Positions 1 through 8,603 are shown, numbered from the stretch's first letter. The stretch: DNA of 49,751 bases from Belnapia mucosa (GCF_016775475.1 NZ_JAEUXJ010000022.1:1-49751), one strand, 5' to 3'. Made by a program: numbers and translations. The notes: a model not told the origin generated them from the letters alone.

Positions 1-393
<393 letters not shown>

Positions 394-427
394 GCCTTAG
401 GCTCAGTCGAGGATCGGTCCGCTCACC

Positions 428-736
428 ATGGACAGCCAGAATATCCGCATCCGCCTCAAGGCGTTCGATCACCGTGTGCTCGATGGCAGCACCCGGGAGA
501 TCGTGAATACCGCGAAGCGGACGGGCGCCCGTGTGCGCGGCCCGATTCCGCTGCCGACGGAGATCGAGCGCTTCACCGTCAACCGCTCGCCGCATGTCGA
601 CAAGAAGAGCCGCGAGCAGTTCGAGATTCGCACGCATCGCCGCCTGCTTGATATCGTCGACCCCACCCCGCAGACCGTGGACGCGCTGATGAAGCTCGAC
701 CTGGCCGCGGGCGTGGATGTCGAGATCAAGCTCTAA
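428..736 (+). CDS. rpsJ: 30S ribosomal protein S10
   Basis: The product is 102 residues, the normal S10 length. It shows the family pattern IRIRLKAFDHRVLD near the N-terminus and the loop GPIPLPTEIERFTVNRSPHV (about residues 38-57). S10 is a 30S head protein and also the NusE partner of NusB in antitermination. It is the first gene of the S10 operon, 34 nt after tuf and 21 nt before rplC. A GAGGA stretch lies about 12 nt before the ATG, further than usual. Confidence 0.98.
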   Translation: MDSQNIRIRLKAFDHRVLDGSTREIVNTAKRTGARVRGPIPLPTEIERFTVNRSPHVDKKSREQFEIRTHRRLLDIVDPTPQTVDALMKLDLAAGVDVEIKL

Positions 737-757
737 GGCCAGGGGGAGTTTACAGCC

Positions 758-1444
758 ATGGCCGCCAAGACCGGCCGCACCGGCCTGATCGCCAAGAAGC
801 TGGGCATGACCCGGCTGTTCAACGACGATGGCAGCACTGTCCCCGTGACCGTGCTCCACCTCGATGAGGTGCGCGTCATCGCCCGCCGTTCCGCCGAGAA
901 GGATGGCTATGACGCCGTCCAGGTCGGCATCGGCCGGGCCAAGCCGAAGAACGTCACCAAGCCCAATCGCGGCCATTTCGCGAAGGCGGGTGTCGAGGCA
1001 CCGAAGAAGGTGGTCGAGTTCCGGGTCGGCGCCGATGCGGCGCTGGAGCCTGGCACGCGCCTGACCGCGGCGCATTTTGCCAAGGGGCAGATTGTCGACG
1101 TCACCGGCATCACCCAGGGCAAGGGCTTTGCCGGCGTCATGAAGCGCTGGAATTTTGCAGGTCTCGAAGCCTCGCACGGCGTGTCGATCAGCCATCGTTC
1201 GCATGGCTCGACCGGCAACCGGCAGGATCCGGGCAAGACCTTCAAGAACAAGAAGATGGCAGGTCATATGGGTGTGGAACGTGTCACCACCCAGAATCTC
1301 GAGATCGCCGGTTTCGATCTCGAGCGTGGCCTGCTGCTGGTCAAGGGCGCGGTCCCGGGCTCCAAGGGTGGCTATGTGCTGGTGCGGGACGCGGTGAAGC
1401 GTCCGCGTCATGCCGATGCGCCTTTCCCGACGGCCGCGGCGTAA
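758..1444 (+). CDS. rplC: 50S ribosomal protein L3
   Basis: The product is 228 residues, slightly longer than the E. coli protein. The N-terminal GLIAKKLGMTRLF and the central loop with GNRQDPGKTFKNKKMAG are diagnostic. Gln156 in that loop aligns with the glutamine that PrmB methylates in E. coli L3, so the modification site is kept. The C-terminus carries a short proline/alanine extension. An AGGGGGAG ribosome-binding site precedes the ATG. L3 is an early 50S assembly protein whose loop reaches toward the peptidyl-transferase centre. Confidence 0.98.
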   Translation: MAAKTGRTGLIAKKLGMTRLFNDDGSTVPVTVLHLDEVRVIARRSAEKDGYDAVQVGIGRAKPKNVTKPNRGHFAKAGVEAPKKVVEFRVGADAALEPGTRLTAAHFAKGQIVDVTGITQGKGFAGVMKRWNFAGLEASHGVSISHRSHGSTGNRQDPGKTFKNKKMAGHMGVERVTTQNLEIAGFDLERGLLLVKGAVPGSKGGYVLVRDAVKRPRHADAPFPTAAA

Positions 1445-1456
1445 GGATCGATTACG

Positions 1457-2074
1457 ATGCAGGTTCCGGTCATCACGCTGGATAACGGCACGGCAGGCGA
1501 GATCGAGCTGCCGGAGGCGCTGTTCGCGGCGCAGCCGCGCGCCGATATCATGGCGCGCGTTGTCCACTGGCAGCTCGCCAAGCGGCGGGCGGGTACGCAC
1601 AAGGTGAAGGGGATGGGTGAAGTCTCCGGCACCACGAAGAAGCCCTATCGCCAGAAGGGCACGGGCAATGCCCGTCAGGGTTCGCTGCGCGCGCCGCAGT
1701 TCCGCACCGGCGGCGTAGTCCATGGTCCGGTCGTCCGCGACCATGGCTATTCGCTGAACAAGAAGGTCCGGCGGCTCGGCCTGATCAGCGCCCTCAGCCA
1801 AAAGGCGAAAGACGGCAAGCTGGTCGTGATCGATACCGCGACGGCGGGCGAGGCGAAGACTGCCGCGCTGGCCAAGCAGCTCAAGGTGCTCGGCTGGACC
1901 AGCGCCCTGGTGGTCGATGCGCAGGTGGATGAGGGCTTCGGCCGCGGCATCCGCAACCTGCCGCATATGCATGTGCTGCCGACCATCGGTGCCAATGTCT
2001 ACGACATCCTGAACCACGACGTGCTCGCGCTGACCCGCGCCGGCGTCGCGGCGCTGACGGAGCGGCTGGCATGA
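1457..2074 (+). CDS. rplD: 50S ribosomal protein L4
   Basis: The product is 205 residues, normal for L4. It shows the long internal loop that lines the exit tunnel (about residues 48-75, with KKPYRQKGTGNARQGS) and the C-terminal NVYDILNHDVLALTRAGV. In E. coli L4 also represses its own operon through the S10 leader. That leader is not obvious here, because only 34 nt separate tuf and rpsJ. The stop overlaps the rplW start (ATGA), which suggests translational coupling. Confidence 0.98.
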   Translation: MQVPVITLDNGTAGEIELPEALFAAQPRADIMARVVHWQLAKRRAGTHKVKGMGEVSGTTKKPYRQKGTGNARQGSLRAPQFRTGGVVHGPVVRDHGYSLNKKVRRLGLISALSQKAKDGKLVVIDTATAGEAKTAALAKQLKVLGWTSALVVDAQVDEGFGRGIRNLPHMHVLPTIGANVYDILNHDVLALTRAGVAALTERLA

Positions 2075-2394
2075 GCGAGACGCAGGCGAAGCCGCTCCTC
2101 TCGAAGGAGCGCATGTATCAGACCATCCTGTCGCCGGTGGTGACGGAGAAGGCGACGCTGCTGACCGAAAAGGGGCAGGTCGTGTTCAAGGTCGCCATCG
2201 ATGCGACGAAGCCGGAGATCAAGGCCTCGGTCGAGTCGCTGTTCGGCGTGAAGGTGCTGGCGGTCAACACCCTGATGGTGAAGGGCAAGGCCAAGCGCTT
2301 CCGGAACCGCCCGGGCCAGCGCTCCGATTGGAAGAAGGCCATCGTGCGCCTGGCCGAGGGCCAAACCATCGATCTGACGACGGGGCTCGCCTAA
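2071..2394 (+). CDS. rplW: 50S ribosomal protein L23
   Basis: The product is 107 residues. The core begins MYQTILSPVVTEKATLL, followed by KPEIKASVESLFGVKVLAVN and a basic loop. L23 sits at the tunnel exit and docks trigger factor and SRP. The ATG at 2071 overlaps the rplD stop as ATGA, which favours it. A second ATG at 2113 would give the more usual N-terminus and cannot be excluded. The stop lies 3 nt before the rplB start. Confidence 0.97.
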   Translation: MSETQAKPLLSKERMYQTILSPVVTEKATLLTEKGQVVFKVAIDATKPEIKASVESLFGVKVLAVNTLMVKGKAKRFRNRPGQRSDWKKAIVRLAEGQTIDLTTGLA

Positions 2395-2397
2395 GCC

Positions 2398-3234
2398 ATG
2401 GCGCTTAAGAATTTCAACCCGGTCACGCCCAGCCTGCGTGGCACCATCCTCGTCAAGCGCGACGAGCTGTGGAAGGGCAAGCCGCTCAAGCAGCTGACCG
2501 AGGGCAAGTCCCATTCGGGCGGCCGCAACAACCATGGCCGCACCACGGTGCGGTTCCGGGGCGGCGGACACAAGCAGACCTACCGCATGGTCGACTTCAA
2601 GCGGAACACCAAGCTCGGTGTGCCGGCGACGGTCGAGCGGCTGGAATACGACCCGAACCGCACGGCCTGGATCGCGCTCCTGAAGTATCAGGACGGCGAG
2701 CTGGCCTATATCATTGCGCCGCAGCGGTTGAAGGCCGGCGACGCGGTGGTGGCGGCCGAGCGGGCCGACATCAAGCCGGGCAATGCGATGCCGCTGGCTG
2801 CCATCCCGGTCGGCACCATCGTCCATAACGTCGAGCTGAAGCCGGGCGCCGGCGGCAAGATCGCGCGTTCCGCCGGCACCTATGTGCAGCTGGTCGGCAA
2901 GGATGCCGGCTATGCCCAGCTGAAGCTGATGTCGGGTGAGGTTCGCACCGTCCGTGCCGAATGCATGGCTACGATCGGCGCAGTGTCCAATCCGGACAAC
3001 TCGAACCAGCAGATTGGCAAGGCCGGTCGGTCCCGCTGGCTGGGTCGGCGTCCGCATAACCGCGGCGTGGTGATGAACCCGGTCGACCATCCGCATGGCG
3101 GCGGCGAGGGCCGTACCAGCGGTGGCCGTCACCCGGTCACCCCCTGGGGCAAGCCGACCAAGGGCGCCAAGACGCGCAACAACAAGCGGACGGACCGGCT
3201 TATTGTCCGTCGCCGCACCGCGACGAAGGGCTGA
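2398..3234 (+). CDS. rplB: 50S ribosomal protein L2
   Basis: The product is 278 residues, standard for L2. It starts MALKNFNPVTPSLRGT and contains the very conserved HPHGGGEGRTSGGRHPVTPW beginning at residue 231. This segment carries the histidine positioned near the peptidyl-transferase centre. L2 is needed for subunit joining and peptide-bond formation. It is packed between rplW (3 nt gap) and rpsS (5 nt gap). Confidence 0.99.
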   Translation: MALKNFNPVTPSLRGTILVKRDELWKGKPLKQLTEGKSHSGGRNNHGRTTVRFRGGGHKQTYRMVDFKRNTKLGVPATVERLEYDPNRTAWIALLKYQDGELAYIIAPQRLKAGDAVVAAERADIKPGNAMPLAAIPVGTIVHNVELKPGAGGKIARSAGTYVQLVGKDAGYAQLKLMSGEVRTVRAECMATIGAVSNPDNSNQQIGKAGRSRWLGRRPHNRGVVMNPVDHPHGGGEGRTSGGRHPVTPWGKPTKGAKTRNNKRTDRLIVRRRTATKG

Positions 3235-3239
3235 GGGCG

Positions 3240-3518
3240 ATGCCGCGCAGCGTATGGAAGGGGCCGTTCGTGGACGGCTTCCTGCTGAACAAGGCGGAGG
3301 CCGCACGGGCTTCGACGCGCAACGAGATCATCAAGATCTGGTCGCGTCGCAGCACGATCCTGCCGCAGTTCGTCGGGCTGACCTTTGGGGTCTACAACGG
3401 GAAGAAATTCATCCCGGTGCAGGTCTCGGAGAACATGGTGGGCCACAAGTTCGGCGAATTCTCGCCGACGCGGACCTTCACCGGGCACTCGTCCGACAAG
3501 AAGGCGAAGCGGGGCTGA
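3240..3518 (+). CDS. rpsS: 30S ribosomal protein S19
   Basis: The product is 92 residues, the usual length. It begins MPRSVWKGPFVDGFLLNKAE and ends with the typical FGEFSPTRTFTGH and a lysine-rich tail. S19 binds the 30S head with S13 and contacts the A-site tRNA region. Spacing is 5 nt from rplB and 4 nt to rplV. Confidence 0.98.
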   Translation: MPRSVWKGPFVDGFLLNKAEAARASTRNEIIKIWSRRSTILPQFVGLTFGVYNGKKFIPVQVSENMVGHKFGEFSPTRTFTGHSSDKKAKRG

Positions 3519-3522
3519 TCCG

Positions 3523-3921
3523 ATGAGCAAGCCGAAGCACGAACGCAGCCTGCCCGAGACCGAGGCCCAGGCGATCACGCGGAACATCCGCGTCAGCCCG
3601 CGCAAGCTCAACCTGGTGGCGGCGCTGATCCGCGGCCGCCGGGCTGGCGACGCGGTGGCGACGCTGACCTTCAGCAAGCGCCGTATCGCCCAGACCGTGA
3701 AGAAGACGCTCGAGAGCGCTATTGCCAATGCCGAGAACAACCACCAGCTGGACGTCGACCAGCTCGTGGTGGCCCGCGCCGAGGTCGGCCGGTCGCAGGT
3801 GATGAAGCGCTTCTCCGCCCGTGGCCGCGGCCGTGCCGCCCGCGTGGAGAAGTGGTTCAGCCATCTGAAGATCGTGGTTGCCGAGCAGCCGGCCGCCCCG
3901 GCCCAGCAGGAGGCCGCGTAA
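3523..3921 (+). CDS. rplV: 50S ribosomal protein L22
   Basis: The start at 3523 (MSKPKHERS) follows the rpsS stop by 4 nt. An in-frame ATG further upstream lies inside rpsS and is not used here. The product is 132 residues, longer than the roughly 110 of E. coli L22, with about 20 extra N-terminal residues and an alanine/proline/glutamine tail. The core has NIRVSPRKLNLVAALIRG and the hairpin ending in SARGRGRAARVEKWFSHL, which lines the exit tunnel. Confidence 0.96.
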   Translation: MSKPKHERSLPETEAQAITRNIRVSPRKLNLVAALIRGRRAGDAVATLTFSKRRIAQTVKKTLESAIANAENNHQLDVDQLVVARAEVGRSQVMKRFSARGRGRAARVEKWFSHLKIVVAEQPAAPAQQEAA

Positions 3922-3922
3922 C

Positions 3923-4600
3923 ATGGGTCACAAAGTCAATCCGATCGGCTTCCGGCTCGGCATCAACCGGACCTGGGACAGCCGCTGGTTCGCGGATGCC
4001 GACTACTCGAAGCTGCTGCATGAGGACCTGAAGCTGCGCGACACGCTGCGCACGCGCCTGAAGGGCGCTGGCGTCAGCCGCGTGGTCATCGAGCGCCCGG
4101 CGAAGAAGCCGCGCGTGACGATCCATGCCGCGCGCCCGGGTGTCGTCATCGGCAAGAAGGGCGCCGATATCGAGAACCTGCGCAAGGACATGGCGAAGCT
4201 CGCCGGGGCCGAGGTCGCGCTGAACATCGTCGAGATCCGCAAGCCGGAGATCGACGCGACCCTGGTCGCGGAGAACATCGCCCAGCAGCTGGAGCGCCGC
4301 GTGGCCTTCCGCCGCGCCATGAAGCGCGCGGTGCAGTCCGCGATGCGGCTCGGCGCCGGTGGCATCCGGATCAACTGCTCCGGCCGGCTCGGCGGCGCCG
4401 AGATCGCCCGGATGGAATGGTACCGTGAGGGCCGGGTGCCGCTGCATACGCTGCGCGCCGACCTCGATTTCGGCACCGCCACCGCCAAGACCACCTATGG
4501 CACCTGCGGCGTGAAGGTTTGGATCTTCAAGGGTGAGATCCTGGCCCACGACCCGATGGCGCAGGACAAGCGCGCCGCCGAGCAGGCGCCGCAGCGCTGA
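3923..4600 (+). CDS. rpsC: 30S ribosomal protein S3
   Basis: The product is 225 residues starting MGHKVNPIGFRLG. The ATG lies 1 nt after the rplV stop. An in-frame upstream ATG would run into rplV and is rejected. The KH domain shows the loop VVIGKKGADIENLR, followed by the S3 C-terminal domain with GGIRINCSGRLGGAEIAR and REGRVPLHTLRADLDF. S3 forms part of the mRNA entry channel with its helicase activity. Confidence 0.98.
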   Translation: MGHKVNPIGFRLGINRTWDSRWFADADYSKLLHEDLKLRDTLRTRLKGAGVSRVVIERPAKKPRVTIHAARPGVVIGKKGADIENLRKDMAKLAGAEVALNIVEIRKPEIDATLVAENIAQQLERRVAFRRAMKRAVQSAMRLGAGGIRINCSGRLGGAEIARMEWYREGRVPLHTLRADLDFGTATAKTTYGTCGVKVWIFKGEILAHDPMAQDKRAAEQAPQR

Positions 4601-4613
4601 GGGATGATGTGAG

Positions 4614-5036
4614 ATGCTGCAGCCCAAGCGCACCAAGTTCCGCAAGGCCCATAAGGGCCGCATCAAGGGTCTCGCCAAGGGTGGGTTCTCGCTGAGCTTC
4701 GGCGGGTTCGGCCTGAAGGCGCTGGAGCCGGAGCGGGTGACCGCCCGGCAAATCGAGGCCGCCCGCCGCGCTATCACCCGCGCGATGAAGCGTCAGGGCC
4801 GGGTCTGGATCCGCATATTCCCGGATGTGCCGGTCTCGACCAAGCCGGCCGAAGTCCGCATGGGCTCGGGCAAGGGCGCGCCTGAATACTGGGTGGTCCG
4901 GATCAAGCCGGGCCGCATGATGTTCGAGATCGACGGCGTCTCCATCGAGACGGCGAAGGAAGCGCTGACGCTCGGCGCGGCCAAGCTGCCGATCCGGACC
5001 AAGATCGTGTCGCGCCTCGGCGCGGCGGAGGCGTAA
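4614..5036 (+). CDS. rplP: 50S ribosomal protein L16
   Basis: The product is 140 residues, slightly longer than the 136-residue E. coli protein. It begins MLQPKRTKFRKAHKGR and contains RVWIRIFPDVPVSTKPAEVR and MGSGKGAPEYWV, all diagnostic. L16 organises the A-site region and is among the last proteins added to the 50S subunit. It lies 13 nt after rpsC and 4 nt before rpmC. Confidence 0.98.
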   Translation: MLQPKRTKFRKAHKGRIKGLAKGGFSLSFGGFGLKALEPERVTARQIEAARRAITRAMKRQGRVWIRIFPDVPVSTKPAEVRMGSGKGAPEYWVVRIKPGRMMFEIDGVSIETAKEALTLGAAKLPIRTKIVSRLGAAEA

Positions 5037-5040
5037 GAGC

Positions 5041-5256
5041 ATGACCAAGATCGCGGATATCCGCGCCAAGACCCCGGACGAGCTGACTACCCAGCTCCTC
5101 GACCTCCGGAAGGAGCAGTTTAACCTGCGCTTCCAGCGGGCGACCGGTCAGCTCGAGGCGACCGGCCGGATCAAGACGGTGCGGCGTGACATCGCCCGCA
5201 TCAAATTCGTCCTGTCCGAGCGGCGTCGCTCGGCAGCTTCTCAACCCAAGGCTTAA
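5041..5256 (+). CDS. rpmC: 50S ribosomal protein L29
   Basis: The product is 71 residues. It begins with the helix MTKIADIRAKTPDELTTQL and has the family motif KEQFNLRFQRATGQLE, followed by RIKTVRRDIARIKFVL. L29 is a two-helix protein at the tunnel exit beside L23. The gap to rpsQ is 16 nt and contains AGGGGAG. Confidence 0.97.
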   Translation: MTKIADIRAKTPDELTTQLLDLRKEQFNLRFQRATGQLEATGRIKTVRRDIARIKFVLSERRRSAASQPKA

Positions 5257-5272
5257 GGGGAGACCGGCGGCG

Positions 5273-5545
5273 ATGCCGAAGCGCGTCCTCACGGGCCGGG
5301 TGGTCAGCGACAAGATGGACAAGACGGTCACCGTCCTTGTCGAGCGTCGCGTGATGCATCCGCTCTATAAGAAGTTCATCCGGCGTTCGAAGAAATACGC
5401 CGCCCATGACGAGGCCAATCTCTGCAAGGAAGGCGACCTCGTGCAGATCGAGGAATGCCCGCCGCTGTCCAAGCGGAAGGCCTGGCAGGTGGTTCTTCGC
5501 AACGGTAACCCGTTGACGGCCACGAACGAAGCGGTGTCTGCATGA
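5273..5545 (+). CDS. rpsQ: 30S ribosomal protein S17
   Basis: The start is at 5273 (MPKRVLTGRVVSDKMDKTVT), preceded by AGGGGAGACC. Upstream in-frame starts fall inside rpmC. The product is 90 residues with an OB fold and the family pattern VERRVMHPLYKKFIRRSKKY. It binds 16S rRNA early in 30S assembly. The stop overlaps the rplN start (ATGA at 5542-5545). Confidence 0.97.
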   Translation: MPKRVLTGRVVSDKMDKTVTVLVERRVMHPLYKKFIRRSKKYAAHDEANLCKEGDLVQIEECPPLSKRKAWQVVLRNGNPLTATNEAVSA

Positions 5546-5910
5546 TCGGCGTCGAAGCAAACCTCGACGTGGCCGACAATTCCGGTGCGCGCCGCGTCCA
5601 GTGCATCAAGGTGCTCGGCGGCTCGAAGCGGAAGACGGCCTCGGTCGGCGACGTGATCGTCGTCTCCATCAAGGAGGCGATCCCGCGCGCCAAGGTGAAG
5701 AAGGGTGAGGTGCATCGCGCCGTCATCGTGCGTACCGCCTATCCGGTGCGGCGCATCGACGGCACGGCGATCCGCTTCGACAACAACGCCGCCGTGCTGA
5801 TCAACAAGCAGGGCGAGCCGATCGGAACCCGCATCTTCGGACCGGTGGTCCGGGAGCTGCGGGCGCGGAAATACATGAAGATCATCTCGCTGGCGCCGGA
5901 GGTCCTGTAA
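5542..5910 (+). CDS. rplN: 50S ribosomal protein L14
   Basis: The product is 122 residues, exactly the family length. The second residue is Ile, as usual (MIG in place of MIQ), followed by LDVADNSGARRVQCIKVLGG. The C-terminus has IFGPVVRELRARKYMKIISL. L14 forms inter-subunit bridges and is the docking site of the silencing factor RsfS. It is the first gene of the spc operon and overlaps rpsQ by 4 nt, so no independent promoter is seen here. Confidence 0.98.
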   Translation: MIGVEANLDVADNSGARRVQCIKVLGGSKRKTASVGDVIVVSIKEAIPRAKVKKGEVHRAVIVRTAYPVRRIDGTAIRFDNNAAVLINKQGEPIGTRIFGPVVRELRARKYMKIISLAPEVL

Positions 5911-5914
5911 GGCC

Positions 5915-6235
5915 ATGGCAGCGAAGATCAAGAAGGGTGACCGGGTCCAGGTGCTGGCCGGCCGTGACAAGGGCAAGAATGGCGAGGTCCTCGCCGTGAT
6001 GCCGACCGAGAACCGTGCCCTGGTCCAGGGCGTGAACGTGGTGAAGCGCCACCAGAAGCCGCAGGGCATGAACCAGCCCGGCGGCATCCAGGAGAAGGAG
6101 GCGCCGATCCACCTCTCGAACCTGGCGCTGCTCGACCCGAAATCCGGCAAGCCGACCCGCGTCGGCTTCCGGGTGCTCGAGGACGGCAAGAAGGTGCGGG
6201 TGGCGAAGCCTTCGGGCGAGGTGCTTGACGCATGA
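5915..6235 (+). CDS. rplX: 50S ribosomal protein L24
   Basis: The product is 106 residues. The N-terminal KOW motif is KIKKGDRVQVLAGRDKGKNG, and the middle has VNVVKRHQKPQGMNQPGGI. L24 nucleates 50S assembly. It lies 4 nt after rplN and its stop overlaps the rplE start as ATGA. Confidence 0.98.
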   Translation: MAAKIKKGDRVQVLAGRDKGKNGEVLAVMPTENRALVQGVNVVKRHQKPQGMNQPGGIQEKEAPIHLSNLALLDPKSGKPTRVGFRVLEDGKKVRVAKPSGEVLDA

Positions 6236-6915
6236 GCGATTCGAAGAAGGGCGGCGCCAAGAAGGGCGCCCCGGCCAATGCCAAGAAGCCGGAAGCCAGC
6301 CGCGAGGAAGGCTCCCGCACCGTGACGTCCGTCGCGGCGAAGCCCGGCAAGTCCGCGGCCTCGCCGACGGAGAAGACGCGGCTCGCGGTCTTCTATGCGG
6401 ATGTGGTGCGGCAGCGGCTCGTCGAGGAGTTCGGCTACAAGAACCCGATGGAAGTGCCGAAGCTCGAGAAGATCGTCATCAACATGGGCGTTGGTGAGGC
6501 TGCGGCCGACAGCAAGAAGCTGGACGCCGCGGTGGCCGAGCTGACGGCGATCGCCGGGCAGAAGCCGGTGCGGACCAAGGCGAAGAAGGCGATCGCCGGC
6601 TTCAAGATCCGCGAAGGCCAGCAGATCGGCTGCAAGGTGACGCTGCGCAAGGCGCGGATGTACGAGTTCCTCGACCGGCTCGTCACCATTGCCCTGCCGC
6701 GGGTTCGGGACTTCCGTGGCCTGCCGGGGACGCGCGGCTTCGACGGGCGTGGCAACTTCGCCATGGGCCTGAAGGAGCAGATCGTCTTCCCGGAGATCAA
6801 CTACGACCGGGTGGATACCGTGCGCGGCATGGACATCCAGTTCGTCACCACGGCGAAGACCGACAAGGAAGCGAAGGCGCTGCTTAAGGCGTTCCAGCTT
6901 CCCTTCCAGAACTGA
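6232..6915 (+). CDS. rplE: 50S ribosomal protein L5 with a long N-terminal extension
   Basis: The product is 227 residues against 179 in E. coli. The L5 core begins around residue 47 (RLAVFYADVVRQRLVEEFGY) and includes VPKLEKIVINMGVGEA, then GLPGTRGFDGRGNFAMGLKE and FPEINYDRVD. The first 45 or so residues are a low-complexity Lys/Ala/Gly/Ser/Pro tract with no L5 counterpart. The ATGA overlap with rplX and the lack of another ATG before the core support the long form. L5 binds 5S rRNA and the P-site tRNA. Confidence 0.96.
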   Translation: MSDSKKGGAKKGAPANAKKPEASREEGSRTVTSVAAKPGKSAASPTEKTRLAVFYADVVRQRLVEEFGYKNPMEVPKLEKIVINMGVGEAAADSKKLDAAVAELTAIAGQKPVRTKAKKAIAGFKIREGQQIGCKVTLRKARMYEFLDRLVTIALPRVRDFRGLPGTRGFDGRGNFAMGLKEQIVFPEINYDRVDTVRGMDIQFVTTAKTDKEAKALLKAFQLPFQN

Positions 6916-6927
6916 TCTTGGAAAACC

Positions 6928-6943
6928 GCCCGGCCTGCCGGGC
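6928..6943 (+). other. Small hairpin between rplE and rpsN
   Basis: The 50-nt gap before rpsN contains GCCCGG (6928-6933), loop CCTG and CCGGGC (6938-6943), a perfect 6-bp stem. It is followed by the rpsN ribosome-binding site GGAGGA. There is no T-run, so it is not a standard terminator. It could tune rpsN translation or act as an S8-type site, but this is only inference. Confidence 0.4.
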
Positions 6944-6965
6944 AGGTTCCGGAGGATAGAACCGT

Positions 6966-7271
6966 ATGGCCAAGACTTCGGCAGTCGAAAAGAACAAGCG
7001 TCGCGCGAAGCTCTCCGCGACGCATGCTGCCAAGCGCGCGGCGCTGAAGGGCATCGTGATGGATCGCACCCTGCCGGTCGAGGACCGGTTCGACGCGACC
7101 CTGAAGCTCGCCCAGCTTCCGCGCAACGGCGCCAAGGTGCGCGTGCGCCTGCGCTGTGAGCTCACCGGCCGCCCGCGCGGCAACTATCGCAAGTTCAAGC
7201 TCAGCCGGAACATGCTGCGGGAGCTCGCCAATACTGGCCAGCTGCCCGGCGTGACCAAGGCGAGCTGGTAA
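6966..7271 (+). CDS. rpsN: 30S ribosomal protein S14, zinc-free type
   Basis: The product is 101 residues, the long (C-minus) form. It has a single cysteine (LRCELTGRPRG) and no CxxC pairs, so no zinc ribbon. It ends RNMLRELANTGQLPGVTKAS, as typical for proteobacteria. A GGAGGA site precedes the start. S14 is a 30S head protein next to S3 and S10. It lies 12 nt before rpsH. Confidence 0.98.
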   Translation: MAKTSAVEKNKRRAKLSATHAAKRAALKGIVMDRTLPVEDRFDATLKLAQLPRNGAKVRVRLRCELTGRPRGNYRKFKLSRNMLRELANTGQLPGVTKASW

Positions 7272-7283
7272 GGGAGCGGGGAT

Positions 7284-7682
7284 ATGTCTCTGTCCGATCC
7301 GCTCGGGGATCTGCTCACCCGTATCCGCAATGCCCAGCGGGCCCGGCAGACGCGTTGCGTCGCCCCGGCCAGCCGGCTGCGGACCGATGTGCTCGACGTG
7401 CTGAAGCGTGAAGGCTATATCCGCGCCTGGCGGGTTGAGCAGGATCGCCCTGGCGTCAGCCGCATCGAGATCGAGCTGAAATATTCCGAAGGCGAGCCTG
7501 CCATCAAGGAGATCACCCGCGTCTCCAAGCCCGGCCGGCGTGTCTACAGCAAGATCAAGGAACTGCCGAAGTTCTACAACGGGCTCGGCATCTCCATCCT
7601 CTCCACGCCCCGTGGCGTGATGAGCGATACAGAGGCCCGCACCGCCAATGTCGGCGGTGAAGTCCTCTGCCGCGTGTTCTAA
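7284..7682 (+). CDS. rpsH: 30S ribosomal protein S8
   Basis: The product is 132 residues, the family norm. It shows DPLGDLLTRIRNAQRAR at the start and the conserved C-terminal GLGISILSTPRGVMSDTEAR. S8 binds 16S rRNA helix 21 and in E. coli represses the spc operon by binding its own mRNA. A GGAGCGGGGAT tract precedes the ATG. Confidence 0.98.
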   Translation: MSLSDPLGDLLTRIRNAQRARQTRCVAPASRLRTDVLDVLKREGYIRAWRVEQDRPGVSRIEIELKYSEGEPAIKEITRVSKPGRRVYSKIKELPKFYNGLGISILSTPRGVMSDTEARTANVGGEVLCRVF

Positions 7683-7696
7683 GGGAGGGATACAGC

Positions 7697-8230
7697 ATGT
7701 CGCGCGTCGGCAAATATCCCGTCCCGGTGCCGAGCGGCGTCCAGGTGGCGCTGCAGGGCCGGACCGTGGTGGCCAAGGGCCGGAATGGCGAGCTCAAGCT
7801 CGACCTGACGGATGAGGTGGATGTGGAGATCGAGAGCAACCAGGTGGCGGTGAAGCCGCGCCGGGACGATCGCCGCAGCCGGACCATGTGGGGCACCACC
7901 CGCAGCCTGATCAACAGCATGGTGACGGGCGTCTCCACCGGCTTCACCAAGTCCATGGAGATCACCGGCACCGGCTACCGCGCCGCGGTGCAGGGCAGTG
8001 ACCTGGTGTTGAACCTCGGCTACAGCCATGAGGTTCGCTACCCGATCCCCGCCGGCATCAAGATCACCTGCGAACGCCCGACCGCCGTGAAGGTGGAAGG
8101 GGCGGACAAGCGCCAGGTTGGTCAGGTCGCCGCCGAGATCCGCGCCTGGCGTGGTCCCGAGCCCTATAAGGGCAAGGGCGTGCGCTACTCCGATGAGCAG
8201 ATCCTCCGGAAGGAGGGTAAGAAGAAGTAA
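7697..8230 (+). CDS. rplF: 50S ribosomal protein L6
   Basis: The product is 177 residues, standard for L6. It begins MSRVGKYPVPVPSGVQV and carries the duplicated L6 fold. The second copy includes EITGTGYRAAVQGSDLVLNL, and the end is RGPEPYKGKGVRYSDEQI. L6 supports the factor-binding region of the 50S subunit. Its TAA shares one base with the rplR ATG (TAATG). Confidence 0.98.
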   Translation: MSRVGKYPVPVPSGVQVALQGRTVVAKGRNGELKLDLTDEVDVEIESNQVAVKPRRDDRRSRTMWGTTRSLINSMVTGVSTGFTKSMEITGTGYRAAVQGSDLVLNLGYSHEVRYPIPAGIKITCERPTAVKVEGADKRQVGQVAAEIRAWRGPEPYKGKGVRYSDEQILRKEGKKK

Positions 8231-8592
8231 TGTCCGACAAGCTCGCACTGCAAACGCGCCGCCGGTCCCGGCTGCGCTACCAGCTTCGGCTCAAGAGCGG
8301 CGGTCGCCCGCGGCTCTCCGTCTTTCGCTCGGGCAAGCACATCTATGCCCAGGTGATCGACGACGCCCAGGGCCGTACCCTCGCCGCCGCCTCCTCGATG
8401 GAGAAGACGATGCGCGAGGCTTTGAAGACCGGCGCCGACAAGGACGCCGCGAGCCAAGTCGGCAAGCTGGTGGCCGAGCGTGCGCTCGCCGCCGGCGTCG
8501 ACAAGGTCGTCTTCGACCGCGGTCCCTATCTCTACCATGGTCGGGTCAAGGCCCTGGCTGATGCCGCCCGTGAGGGCGGACTGTCGTTCTGA
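8230..8592 (+). CDS. rplR: 50S ribosomal protein L18
   Basis: The product is 120 residues. It has the basic N-terminus RRRSRLRYQLRLKSGGRPRL, SVFRSGKHIYAQVIDD, and ends FDRGPYLYHGRVKALADAAR. L18 binds 5S rRNA together with L5 and L25. The start overlaps the rplF stop by one base; rpsE follows after 11 nt. Confidence 0.98.
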   Translation: MSDKLALQTRRRSRLRYQLRLKSGGRPRLSVFRSGKHIYAQVIDDAQGRTLAAASSMEKTMREALKTGADKDAASQVGKLVAERALAAGVDKVVFDRGPYLYHGRVKALADAAREGGLSF

Positions 8593-8603
8593 GGAGCACA
8601 AGC

